Below, piece by piece: positions 51,301 through 62,864 of a DNA stretch of 64,000 bases (position 1 is the first letter of the stretch; every line of letters begins with the position of its first letter). The notes below the pieces were generated by a model that searched no databases, had not been told where the DNA came from, and worked only from the letters and a program-made list of their open reading frames with translations. Position numbers and translations under genes: made by a program. Source of the DNA: Nectonema munidae (taxonomy: Eukaryota; Nematomorpha; Nectonematoida; Nectonematidae); NCBI GenBank assembly GCA_030549495.1, contig JAUIRK010000898.1, positions 1,984,001-2,048,000 on the forward strand. Direction: 5' to 3'.

Positions 51301-54300
51301 ATGAAGTGTAGTCGAATAATACAACTATAAAAAATAAATAGTTTTGACTGCAACAATTGCATAAAAGTATGCAATAGAATTTGTAGATAAAATTAATTAT
51401 TATATTTATCATGATTTAAATTTAAATCTATTTTATGTTCTTTATAGAAAGCTGATGAGTAAAGATGAGTGCATTCCTTTTTAAATAAAATTCTTCTTTA
51501 ATTTTATCTTGCAAATTAAAAAACAAATAGATTATTTACTTTATTTTACCTCTCTAATTTTCCCCATTTTACTCTCTTCCTTTAGTTTCGAGTAGCGTTC
51601 GAACCCGGTATTGTGCCAACGGCGTGAAAAAACTCAACGATTCATCGTTGCCGTTACCGAACACCGTTCCTCGGTAAATAGAAAATTTCTAGAAAAAATT
51701 TTAAATCCTAAGTTTAAAAAATTTTTAATTTTATTTTGATCAAATAAATAAAGGCATTTGGTTTATCACAATAGTTCTCATAAGTTTTTCAAGAATTCGC
51801 GAAATGTGAAAGAGCTTTTCCATCTGAAGGATTTTTTATTATCAAAAATTAGTTCTCGATATCGCCAAAAACTTTAGATGTTTTATAAAATCTTATTTTT
51901 CATGAAATAATAAATATAGTCAGTGCCTATTTTTATATGAATTCTAACATATTACAGCATTTTTTGATAGAATTGTTTAATTTAATGCAATATATTAAAC
52001 GTTTACATTTAATGAAAGTTATTTTGAAATGGTTGTTCTTCGTATCATTGAGTAATCAAATAAATACGCAATCCACATATAAAATAACTCAAGTTAATTA
52101 CATATGATATTTGAGATTGAACACGCTTAATTTCAAGGCCTAGTTTCTCTCATATCGTTTACTTTTTCAATAAACTCATCTTTGACCTTCTATTTACATG
52201 ACCAAACCATAACAATCTTAGCTTTTCCATAATCTTATTTATCTCATAGAATTGACAGACTCTTATTTTCTCTTTACCAACCGAACATTTTAAACTCACT
52301 TTACACATTATTCTCAACATTCTCATATCAGTGGTATTTAGTCTATATTTCTGAGCTTCTTTAGGCACAACTCTGACCATTATATTAGACACCCGACATA
52401 AAATAAAATTCCACCAGAGTCGCAGTTGCAATAATTATTACGACTCCGACCCGCTCTCAAAACGTCCGAATCCACCGACTCCGATTCCATAACCCTGTTA
52501 GCCACTAGTAAACTTTCTCTGCTGTCCTTACTTTTTTTCTTAAATTTTTTTCCAAATTGGACTCCTTTTTATCTTCAAAAATAAAAGATCCAAGGTTAAA
52601 TATTGATGAATCTCAAAATTTTATCGATTCACTCAATGAAGTTTAAGACTAAGCAAACATTGTAATTTTAACAATTCATACAAAAAATGGCACCTTACAG
52701 ATTTAGATGAGTAAAAATAGAATTATTAGATATTTGAAAGATATCTGCTTAGTTTCGAAAAAAGATTCTAGAGTAAAAAAAACTTAAGTAATAAGCATAA
52801 AGACCTTGTTCAACTTAAATAATAATTGTTAAAAAGTCAAATCAGTGCTTCAAAATAATTATAATCCTAGCTTGAAGGGATGCAAAATAAATAAATTTTG
52901 TTTTTAACAGGATACCACAAAAGATCACGGCAAACCAATGTGCTGAACAAAGGAGGATGATTTTTTTTTGGTTATTGTGCAAAAGTAAGTGCCAAGAAAT
53001 AAAACATAATTTATTTTTCTAAGAAACTGGTGGTATCCTAGTTCCCAGGGTGGGAAAACCGTAGCTTTTTCTTTAGAAAGCCATAGGTTTTGGATTTTAG
53101 TAAAAAATCTCGCGTTTTTTTTAATTTTTGGAGGCTAAACTCGTTTGAATTTTTTTCCAAATATTCTAGTTATTATATACAAAATTGAATTCAAAAAGAA
53201 ACGAAGTCAAAGACTTTTTAACGAAAAAATATATATTTATTGAAATTTTTAACGTTGTGAAAGTTCTCTTAAATCTTTTAGCTTACTCTTACAGTATTTT
53301 AGGCTCTCTCTCTCTTTAGATAAATATTATGGTTGGGTCTATGTTCAAATTTTAACTACAAAGGTAAAAGCATTATTATACAATCTTTAAGAATTTTAAA
53401 TTTTGTTCAAACATTGATGCATTATTATATATAGTTTTGTAGCTTTCTCAATTGAAAGCGTATTTCTTGTGATTCTCCAAACATGAGCATAATTAGAACA
53501 TCTTAAACGAAATTCATACTTCCAAAATCCTACTATCGTTTGTTTTTGTGAAGCCAAATTGGATCGTCAATCACCTATTTTCTAACCTAATTCAACTAAG
53601 AATATGAGCTTTTTATATATTTTTCCAAAATTGAAAGTTTCTAATTTTATTGGCTCCGAAATAAGTTACGAGCAACAAATTAAAAATTAGAACAATACTT
53701 TGTTTTTACAAAATTGAGGAGCCTACAAAATTAAAAAGCTTTAAATTTTGAAAAAATATCTTAAAAATGAGCTTAATAAAATATTAATCGAAACATTCCC
53801 GTAGTCAAAAGGATAAATTACAAACATATATATCCGAAAAATAATAAATTGATTGAAAAGGAAAACATTTGAATGAGACTAAACACTTTTGTGAATTAAA
53901 TGATTATAAAAACAAATATTTTTAGACATTCCACCTCTTAACATCTGATGCCTTGTGGTAGTTTTAAAGCTAAATTAACTTTTATTAGAATGCTATTTCA
54001 ACTTATAAGAACATGTTCAAATTTAATTAAAAAAACATCTATTTATAAAAAATGTGTAAACTAATTTTTGAAAAATAATTACTAGTACTTGAAGGATATT
54101 TAGATCAGGGCGCACATCCGGGGGGCGAAAACAATAATTTTCTATAAGTAAGAGTTACTGCTTGTTTATAAAACATGTATGATAATTGCATTATAGGATG
54201 TAATGATCATTCGAATACATGATAATGTAAGATAAGACAATAAAAGAGGGAATGCAGACTTTCGAGTCAAACATCATGTCAAGCTGCTCTGAAATTCCAA

Positions 54301-57300
54301 TCAAAAATATTTTACAAACGATGTGAGAGCTATATAATAATAATAATCAATTGTTTCAATATGCACACAATAAGGAAGCAATGTTTATCAGTGTCTCCTT
54401 GTAGTATTTTTGAGCAAACACATGTGTTTTCTCATCTTCTTCTGTCAGTGATTCTATTTCTCTTTCTGTCTCCCTCTCTGTTTTTCTCTTCCACTTTCTC
54501 TGCTAAAACTCAATCACTCGAGCTCTCTTCTCTCATTCAAGCTCTCTTCTTTCACTCAAGCGCTCTTCTCTTGTTTAAGCTCTCCTATCTCATCCAGCTC
54601 TCTTCTTTCTAATTTGTATTTAGAGTTAAATTAAAAATAATTATATTTTATCTCATTAGAAACTAGTTTTTAGCAGAATATAGATTCAATATTTTCAAAA
54701 CCTTTTTTCATGATACCAAAGTTCAGACATTCAAATTAATCATAGAGATTTTTGGTAAAAAATTTAGTTCCATCAATACACCAAACATTTTGCAAAAATA
54801 AAAACTTGTTTGTTTTTAAATGAGAGAAAAATAGTTTTCAATCGTTACAATTTTATATCAATGAATATTGTCAGACTCGCGTTAACATTTTTTTTCAACA
54901 AAGGTCACTTTTAATCTTTATCACTACATTTGTTACATTTGTAAAATTTGGAAACTTTAATTTTTTAAAGTCAAGAAATTTTTTTTTCATTAGCTATTTG
55001 GGAATGAATATTTTGACTAGTTATTCAGTTTAAAAGCAAAAATATTCTATTTGTTTAATATTTGAGCAGAGATTTTTTATAATGTTCGATTGTTAAATTT
55101 TTTAAGTAACGCCATACATAATTAATTAAATCATTTTTTTAAATTTGTTGATTATTATAATAAAAATATAATATCGAAACAAAATGTACTTGATCTATTT
55201 ATGAGAGCTGTCAGAATTTTATTTGTAGACAGAAATAGTCAAAAAACGCAATGATTTTCTCCTTCTCGTATACTATGATTTGTTAGTTTAAATAATTTTA
55301 TAAAGTCAACCATTTTTTGTATACTATAATTCCTTACAAAATGTAAAAAATACAAGCGTTACCAAATCATCCAATAAGGATTAGCTACTTCAACGTTGGC
55401 TTTTGCTGCTTATAAGAACTTAAAAATATCAAATAAACTATCTCATTTTTTATGCCTCCTATTATTTTGAAATTATTCTGAGAACAGATAGTTTCATTTT
55501 AAAATAGTGAAAATTGCTTTATTAGTTTATTTTGTCTCCTTTCTCTCTTTTATGTAGCAAATTTTTCAATTTTGAGTAAAAGGTAAGGTAAAAGTACCGT
55601 GGGTGTGTTTTCATGTACAAGGCACTAATGTACCGCTTATGTCAAACTATGAACAATTTGGTAACGATGAGATATCGAATCCAGATGCTTTCGTGGTGAG
55701 TCCATCATCTCAACCAACCTGCCATGCCACCCATAGAGTATGCTGTAGAGAAGGGGATACGTCAAATTAGTTTTCAAAAAACTTAAGTTGTAAATTTTTT
55801 TAGTTTTTGTTGAAGCTCTATAACTTTTTTTTCTTAAAAGTTATTATAAAAGGCAAATCATTGCAAAATGTTAAGTTATTTTACTTTTTGAGATTTTTGT
55901 AGCTTGCACCAATTTAGCTTTTAAACTATTTTTGAATGATGCTGAGAAAAATGAAGTAATGCAATCCTAATTTTGTTTGATTTTTGTTTGCACAATTTTA
56001 TCTTTATTTTATACATTTTTTTGAGTCAAACTAACTTATACTTATTCTTATACCCTAAAAAGAATGAAAAAATTCTAATACCAAGTTTTCTAAATTTTGT
56101 TGTTTTACATATTTGATAGAAATTACCTCAGAAAAGTTATGTAATTTGGATGTGTTTTTTTAATTTATTTTTCTCAATAAAACATTTTTTCATTCAATAA
56201 AATTTTCTATTTTTTTATTGTTAATTGATATCTTTACCGCTTTTTTACACATAATTTGGAGATGGTGCACATCTATTTGAAGTGAAAGAGAAGCTATATA
56301 TAAGTCCTCATTCATCGTTGACGTTAAATTAATAGGGCGGAGGTTAAAGTTTCATTACGTTTAATTAAGAATGAAATAGAAAAGACAGGAGAGGAGTAGG
56401 AATTCAGAAAAAATTGTTGTCTTTTTTTGTAAGACGCTTGAAACTCCGCCCCCTCCAATAATTTCAAGGATGTGCGACCCTGAATCAATCACATTTTTTT
56501 CATATAAACATCGCAGGGTGTCTAGTAGAATTTTTTCCTTCAGACTACATTCACTCATATAAAACTCTCCAACCTTCAGTTATTTGTTTCCTCTATCAAT
56601 CAAATTTCCTTTCATCAATTCATGTAGTGTAACTGATAGACTACTTCATTTTCAAATGAAAAACCTATTCGCCCCTAAACAATTTTCGATTTTTTTAAAC
56701 TAGTATATATGCGATATACAAATTTAATTAAAATAATTTCGTTGGAAGTATAGTATTTAAATTTCATTAATTTTGTAAAAAAATATAAAGTAGTCTTATA
56801 AATTTAGGTATGCGTTGAATACACTCAATTTTAGAGGATTGATTGAATATTTGGTATCTCGTGGTATTTCCAGACCAGAAATTTTGAAAATTGCAAAAAA
56901 AAAATTCGCTCCCAATAATTTTTAGGATGTGCACCACTGATTTAGATATGTCGTTTTGTTATCCCGATGCTCTTGGTTTGAATCCACAATCAAGGGCTTT
57001 TTGTTAATATTTCAAAAAAATGGCGCAAATATGTCTTCTTAATCAAATTAACTAATAGCACCTTTACTTTCAACCTTAACATTAGAGATTAAATAAACAT
57101 TTTACAAGTTTGAAATTATTAAATATGTAAATGAAATCTGGACAATTTCAAAAAACAGAACATCTTAAACATGTTATTTCAATTTCTTTTAGCGAAAGTA
57201 AAGATAGCTTGCATACACTTTAAGAGTCAACTTCAGGAAAGAAGTGGGGTGGAGATTTTACAACAAATTTTTTTTCAAACATTCAATATTGATTGTTTAT

Positions 57301-58197
57301 AGAATTAGATAAAATAGTATATATTTTACATTTCTGAGTTTGTCTGTTAACTTGCATGAAAATAAATGTCAACATTCGCAAACACAAAGCTCATATATAC
57401 AATTGAAATAATCTAACATTTGAGTTTGCCTTACTTTAGAAATTGGAATCCTAACTTCACATGTTCGTCCATCAATGTTGTGTTTACTTGAAAGGCACTC
57501 AGTTTGAGATTCGTGATTAGAAAATCTAATAAAACCAAAACCACGAGATTTTAGATCTGTATCACGTTTTATCTAAAAAAACAAAATTTTAATTTCCGAA
57601 ATTTTTTAATATAAATTTTAATATTAAAATTTATAATACTTGAACAAAAACTAAATCCCCAAATTGCTGAAAATATTGTTTTAACTTATCTTCATCAACA
57701 GACCATGGTAAACCAAGAACAATCAAATCACAACACTTTTTTACAGAATCATGCGGCAAACCATCATTCATATCAATGCTTTCAACAGGCTCTAACATGC
57801 ACAAAATTATTATTTTTTATTATATGCAATTATAATCACGCAAACGAACATCCAAAAAAAATAAAGTTCATATTATCAAAAAAGACGATTTAAATTACTG
57901 AACTTTGTTAGAATTTAAAAAAGATATGGTAAGCTTATAAAATATTTTTAAAAATTTACTTTTTCCAACAAGAACGTGATAAATTTCAGAGCCCCAATTT
58001 CCATCAGGTAGAGTAAATTTTTGATTTTCAAATCTTACTCCACGCCAAGCCCCAGTGGAAGGATTTTTATACCTTAAACCAAAAGCACCAGGAAATTGTG
58101 CTTCTAAGGAAGAAAATAAAAGTGATTTATCATCTTCAAGAGGAATTTCAACTATATCATCTGAACCGTCAACAGAAACTGTAATAAACTCAGCCAT
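42346..58197 (-). CDS. TARDBP: TDP-43 (TAR DNA-binding protein 43) orthologue, complete
   Basis: TDP-43 is a nuclear RNA-binding protein acting in splicing, 3'-end choice and mRNA stability. Five exons, in gene order: 58197-57960, 57791-57640, 57572-57435, 50513-50207 and 42713-42346 (stop TAG 42346-42348). They total 1203 nt in frame, 400 residues. Residues 1-79 are the ubiquitin-like N-terminal oligomerisation domain (MAEFITVSVDG, AQFPGAFGLRYKNP). RRM1 covers about 100-176, with RNP2 LIVLGLPW and RNP1 RGFGFIRF. RRM2 covers about 186-252, with IHVGRL, FRGYAFVSF and GEDLIIKNTSVRIS. The tail is Ser/Gln/Pro/Asn-rich rather than Gly-rich. It keeps NPSMIANAQAILRNAGMYPQ (325-344), aligned with the helical patch of human TDP-43. 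The human bipartite nuclear-localisation signal is reduced to a few lysines (KK at 79-80, KK at 97-98). Introns 3 and 4 are about 6.9 and 7.5 kb and full of transposons. The start is the Met that aligns with the family start; an upstream in-frame Met adds eight unconserved residues. Confidence 0.96.
42714..45940. other. 3' part of TDP-43 intron 4, little recognised
   Basis: AT-rich. A lone copy of CGCCAATGGTCCACTT lies at about 45600-45616, matching the ends of the piggyBac relic next to it. No other exon or element was identified. Confidence 0.5.
45948..47602 (+). mobile_element. piggyBac relic with inverted ends, inside TDP-43 intron 4
   Basis: GATCCACAAGTGGACCATTG and three more bases (45948-45970) is the inverted copy, 22 of 23, of the sequence at 47580-47602. 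Between them is a + strand transposase. Its N-terminus is MKFKHLSSALEHLEEDE (46662), then a large internal deletion. The later core is GTVRSNRTGKCPLIEGKEIK (about 46860-46980), then SKYNQGMGGVDVFDKLLAAY and KKWWWPLAMHAINVSV (46992-47240). The Cys-rich end is CVVCKKNSLLCC (to 47519). A TAG interrupts the frame near 46975. TTAA is not adjacent to the ends, so the true tips may be eroded. Confidence 0.8.
47603..50206. other. 5' part of TDP-43 intron 4, no supported gene
   Basis: Two - strand open stretches (48328-48534, and a Cys-rich one at about 48840-48945) look slightly gene-like but lack a full set of splice sites or family similarity. The rest is AT-rich. Confidence 0.4.
50880..51080 (+). 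repeat. tRNA-derived SINE in TDP-43 intron 3
   Basis: The B box CGGGTTCGATTCC (near 50900) is followed by CGCCAGGAAGGGCATCCGGT, a tail motif widespread in animal SINEs. It ends near TGACGTTAAACGATG. Confidence 0.65.
52159..52420 (-). pseudogene. LINE (non-LTR retrotransposon) C-terminal fragment
   Basis: The - strand reads KYRLNTTDMRMLRIMCKVSL ... KIRVCQFYEINKIMEKLRLL and WFGHVNRRS. This is the typical end of a LINE reverse-transcriptase ORF (R-rich 'LRWFGHV' ending). About 85 residues survive; there is no RT core nearby, so it is a 5'-truncated remnant. Confidence 0.75.
54514..54608. repeat. Minisatellite, about five 19-bp units
   Basis: The units are variants of TCATTCAAGCTCTCTTCTT, giving a pyrimidine-rich + strand and a GA-rich - strand (the TDP-43 transcript strand). 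Confidence 0.85.
55602..55725 (-). repeat. tRNA-derived SINE, copy D (most complete)
   Basis: On the - strand, GGTTGGTTGAGATGATGG (A-box-like) and GGATTCGATATCTC (B box) are followed by GTTCATAGTTTGACATAAGC and the family tail ACATGAAAACACACC. The tail links it to copies near 633, 14662 and 22757. Confidence 0.6.
56945..57010 (+). repeat. SINE remnant
   Basis: TCTTGGTTTGAATCCACAATCAAGG resembles the copy near 35560-35580. The sequence is short and degraded. Confidence 0.35.
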
Positions 58198-58787
58198 TTT
58201 GTGGAATGAGAAAATATACAAAAAAAATTACTACAAAAATAAAAATTATTTGGTTTGTGGAAAAATAAACCTTAACTTTGAATTTTTTAAATTTGTTTAT
58301 TGTTTAACACATCTTGCAAATTTGAAAAAATGGTAAATTTGATTTAACAACGTGTATATTGTTGAAAATTTTACAGATAAAATCAGTAATAACAAAAGTT
58401 TCTAGATTCATTGGCATTTTCTACAAGCATTCTTTTTTCCTTCCTAATTTTACCCATGTGCTCCTTTTTTATTCGTATATCTTTTTCTACATTACAGGGG
58501 CGTTAACAGTGGGGCTAGATTCCATTTTTATAAGTAGGTTTACAGATTATAATATAAAACTTTGGAAATCTTTTACAACTCTAAACCCGCTTAATACCAA
58601 CTTTCTTAACCCTGAAAAACTAGAAATTCTACTATGCTTCATAAAAACGATAAATAATTATTATATTTTAAGTTAATAATATAAACAATTTTAATTAAAA
58701 AACATTGAATACCTACTTATAAAATTCTATATAGCTATTTTAAGTTTTTTTGTATTTATTTATTCTTATTTAACAAATAAAAAATCG

Positions 58788-58965
58788 GAGCCTAAATGAA
58801 TTTTAGGGTGTAACTCTAAGCTTAACATTTGAAGTTCAGGGGTTCAATCCCAAAAGCTACCGACTCTTAAAAACAAAGTCATAAACTCTGTGATTAACTT
58901 ATCTTAAGCATATTGCGAGCATATAGCTTAAAGGAGAAAGAGCTTTGATATCAACCAACCAAATA
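58788..58965 (+). repeat. tRNA-derived SINE, family 2, copy 1
   Basis: GAGCCTAAATGAATTTTAGG, then CTAAGCTTAACATTTGAAG and the B box GGGGTTCAATCCC, then the shared tail ATTGCGAGCATATAGC. It matches 60514-60700 over its whole length. Confidence 0.8.
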
Positions 58966-59289
58966 AAAAAGCAAATTATTATTTTAATGTTTTAAATAAA
59001 TTGTTTAAATAAATCTCTTATAATTTGAGTGACACTAATTGGCGGCTTTAATTAGTCTTGAGTGTGCTCAACTACTGAATTTTTTTATAACTACTGTAAT
59101 TTTTTATTCTAAATTGTACATTTTTTTCAATAAATTCTATCTTTCTTTCTTTCTTCTTTCTTTTAAATTATTATTTATTTTTTATAATTCAATTTTAGAT
59201 TAATATTTTTTTTTAGTTTTATGAGGAGAATAATCCTTTTATGTATATTTAACTAGTTAATCTCAGGTTTGTAATTTTATATTTTTAAG

Positions 59290-59400
59290 AATTTGGAAGC
59301 CTTGGAGTAGTTCGAATCCATGATCTTCAGCTGTTAAGTTGAGAGTACAGGAGTGTTTAATGCGGCCTTCATTTGGTGCATTCTACGAAACGAATGAGTG
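59290..59400 (-). repeat. SINE family 2, inverted partial copy
   Basis: The - strand reads CTCAACTTAACAGCTGAAGA, then GGATTCGAACTACTCCAAGG. This is the tRNA-like head of the same family as at 58788, 60514 and 62865. Confidence 0.6.
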
Positions 59401-59879
59401 GCTAAAAACAGAAAAGAAAGAGATTAAATAAATGTACGTATATTAGGAAAAATTAGTGAAGCATTTTGTGATGTGGTCATTTACAATTGACGTTAATCGA
59501 TTTTTGCCAATTTTTTACCACCCTCCTCCCTATTTTCAACTTTTGTCTATTTTTCATCTTCTAATTAACTGTTATATCGATATAAAATTGTTGATATAAG
59601 TGTAAAAGAAAAAAAAAGTGCATAGTTGATGTGTTATGATGATGTTTACAGTGGTTGAAAGTTATTGTTTATTTCATGATTGAATGGTGATGAGTGTATT
59701 ACAGTTAAAGTGATAGTTGATTGATGAAGAACATATTTTTAAAGAAAATAATTTTTTTTTAAATATTCGCGTCTCATATGTTATATATTACATTTTTTCC
59801 TTTTGTATCTCTTGTGAGAAAATAAAAATGAATTTGTTCAATATCGCGAGCAGTAATTGTACGACATTAAAACTTAAAA

Positions 59880-59960
59880 AATTGTCTGCGGGCCAGATTG
59901 AAACTCTCAGCGGGCCGTATTTGGCCTAAGGGCAGTAGGTTGCTCATGCATGCTGTAGTG
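59880..59960. mobile_element. hAT end fragment
   Basis: GCGGGCCAGATTG ... GCGGGCCGTATTTGGCC ... GTAGGTTGCTCATGCATG has the GGGCC-rich subterminal look of a hAT element end. The other end and a target duplication were not found. Confidence 0.4.
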
Positions 59961-60513
59961 AATATGTCAAAAAAAGTTTATCATTGAAATAACAGTTAGG
60001 GTTAGGGAGTCTTTTTTAAATAACAATGGAGTTGATTAACAAGCTCATCAATTTTTATCATTCGCTAAATTTTTGTTATTTGGAAATATTGATTTATCCT
60101 TGTTTTGTTAATATTTCAAATTTCGTATGTACTTCAATGTCCATCATATGACATTAAACAATATAAGTTCGAATCTGATCCAACATATTTTCAAAGAAAT
60201 TTCTTCCTAATTTATGAGATGATTACATCAATAAAATACGCTTCATATAAGCTTTCTTATTTTTAAATTTCGTGTAATATAATATGATAACGTAATCTTT
60301 TTCAGGGTCTGACTAGGGTAGGTAAGTAAGTGGAAGCTGGGGAATAAAAATTTTATTTTTTCTCATAAATCTATTAGAGTTTACATCAAGAATTTTTTTT
60401 AGTAATTTTGATCCAAATATTGGATGTCTCATAAAATTTTTGATCCAAAATTTTTATAATAATTTTAAAAGAAATATTTTCGAGCATTGTCTCAGGGATG
60501 CACTTGATAAATT

Positions 60514-60701
60514 GAGACTCAATGGTTGTTAGGGTGTACCTCTCAGCTTAAAAGTTGAAGGTTAGGGTTTCGATCCCCAAGGCTCTAAACTCTTATAAAC
60601 AAATTCACAAAAATTGTGATTAACCATCTTAAGCATAATGCGAGCATATAGCCTTAAGGCTGAAAGTGCTATGATATATCTCCAACAAAACCAACCTGAT
60701 A
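60514..60701 (+). repeat. tRNA-derived SINE, family 2, copy 2
   Basis: GAGACTCAATGGTTGTTAGG, CTCAGCTTAAAAGTTGAAGG, B box GTTTCGATCCCC, tail ATGCGAGCATATAGCC. The head folds loosely like a leucine tRNA, but the acceptor stem is not maintained and a tail follows. Confidence 0.8.
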
Positions 60702-60704
60702 AAT

Positions 60705-62860
60705 TTCCAAATTTAAATGTTCAGATAGTACTTCTCTACTAGATTAAAACTAATAATAATTTAAAATTAGATTAGTAAAATTTTGTTTGTTTGTTTGTAT
60801 TTGTATACAAATTTATCAAATTTTTACACTTAATATTTTACATGTTTCATATTTATGTGATATCAATAAATCATCTTCTTCTTCTACCCTTAAAGTCATA
60901 TTGTCTTTCTTCATCTCTAAGGTCTGTACGCTGAACTACTATCGTCATTGATATATCTTATTTTCTTTTAAAAATTTTGTTTTATCCATATTCAATGACA
61001 AGAATATGCATTTTAAATTTACTTAAGACAAAATAATTTGGTGTACAATATTTTGAAAAGTTAGATATTTTAGTGTATATTTATAATTATATTATATTTA
61101 TGAAATTTTGGTTCAAAAGTAGTATTTACAAAATAATTATTCGAATCTGAATAACTATTTACCGGTGGATAGAAACTTCTTATTTTTATACCAAGTGCAC
61201 AAGAGGGTTTTTCATTAATAAAGTCAATTTAAAATCGGAATTTTATTGAATAAAGGAGTTACTAATTTCAAAAATAAGTTTGAAAAATTGGTATTATATT
61301 TGTTGCATGTTTTAGTCATGCTAAAGATGATATATTTTTTTTATGTTTTTCATGTATATGTAGTAGGAATAGAGGGAGCTTTTGTGGGGTTGGTTGTGAG
61401 AGTTGCTTGTGAATAAGGATATCGTCCGAGAAGCATTGGGAAAAATCAGCTTGTGTGTGAATGAACTTAAAAAGTAATTAATAAGAAATTACAATATGAT
61501 ATCAGAGAGACGACCTTTTAAGGTGTAGAGATGATTAACATATTGTTATAAAGAAAGTCATGGTGTCAAAAGATAACCAAACACTTTGGGAGATATTAAA
61601 TTTAATAATGTTATGAGGAATGTATTTGTGAGCCATGTTTGCAATAATAGCGGGATAAGAGCTTCTATTGAACAGGGTATTTATACCTAGGAAAAGTGTA
61701 GAAGAGGATGGATTATAGAGGAGAAGAAATTTTCGATTGGATTATAGAAATATAAAAAGAATAATTTTCTTTTGTCTAGTTTGTATTTTCTTGAGAATCA
61801 AGAAGCAATAAAAATGTTAACATTTCAAGAAATGATACTATAATTAGTCATAAACAGGGGTTAGAATGGTTATTTAAGGCCCCTGCTTAATGAAAATAAC
61901 ACATTTTATTTAAATAAACTATATAAATATGTCGTATCTAAATAGGAATCTTATTGTAGACTAGAAAAATATTGAAGTTCAGTACGATTTTTATATTGGG
62001 TAAGTTTTTTTATCTAACCTATGAGTATCAAGTCCACATTCACTAATTGAGTGATAACATATTCCAGTGAATAAGATTTTGTCATTTATTTGTTACTTTT
62101 GATTCAAAACTATTTAATATTCTTTTTCATAAATAGTAAAAATTTATTTGACCCTCTGCCTATATAGTTTGAACAAATATATACTGATTATTAATTTAGG
62201 TAGTTAAATGGGAACCAAATAATAGACGAATAGGAATCGTTTTTTTGGTAATTTTTTATTATAAAATTGGCTATTGGAGAAATCGAATAAATGTGGATCA
62301 ATTGAAAAGCTATGATTGAACAGAAATAACATCCAATATTAAATAAAATTGATTTTGATATAAAGCCGCATATTTCATTTCATTATGTTATCCTATCTAT
62401 AATATTTCAAGCCATTAACCTTTTTGGAAGTTATACTAAGAATTGGTGTCAACCAAGTGTAGGATTTATGAGATGATATTAGATCATTCGAAGAAACTCT
62501 GGAACCATGGTTAAGCATTTCTACAAAAGAAATAACGTTCTTCTTTATAAGAAATTGGGTACACCAGAATATTACAATATTAATAAATGGTAATATCTCT
62601 GTTAAAAACACCCAATGCACTTACCAAAAAATAATCTCATTATGTGCCTCACGGAAATACAGACTGAATTAAAGCTGTTAAAAACCAAAAGTACTAGAAT
62701 AAACTGAAAATCTAATATAAAATTTTTAATTCGTAAGGATTTTAATTTTTATGGATTTGATTAGTTTTACACATTATTTTGCTCTGCTTAAGTTTTAAAG
62801 TATGGTTTGTAGTTTCATTTTCGAGTTCTAATTTGATATTTTTTTAATTTTGTTTATTTG
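60705..62860. other. AT-rich spacer, no gene seen
   Basis: Short open frames only. A slightly GC-richer patch at about 61360-61460 has no recognised content. Confidence 0.45.
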
Positions 62861-62864
62861 GATA

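Larger units (their letters stand above)
54106..56939. mobile_element. 2.8-kb hAT-like insertion in TDP-43 intron 3
   Basis: The left end CAGGGCGCACATCC and the right end GGATGTGCACCACTG are inverted. ATTTAGAT flanks both sides (54098-54105 and 56940-56947), a perfect 8-bp duplication. No transposase was recognised inside. A third related end, inverted (GGATGTGCGACCCTG, about 56469-56483), lies inside, so the element may be a composite. It also holds the 19-bp minisatellite at 54514 and the SINE copy at 55602. Confidence 0.65.

Noticed and set aside
60514-60585. Possible leucine tRNA gene
   Set aside because: Stem pairing is incomplete, a long conserved non-tRNA tail follows, and sister copies exist nearby, so it is a SINE head.
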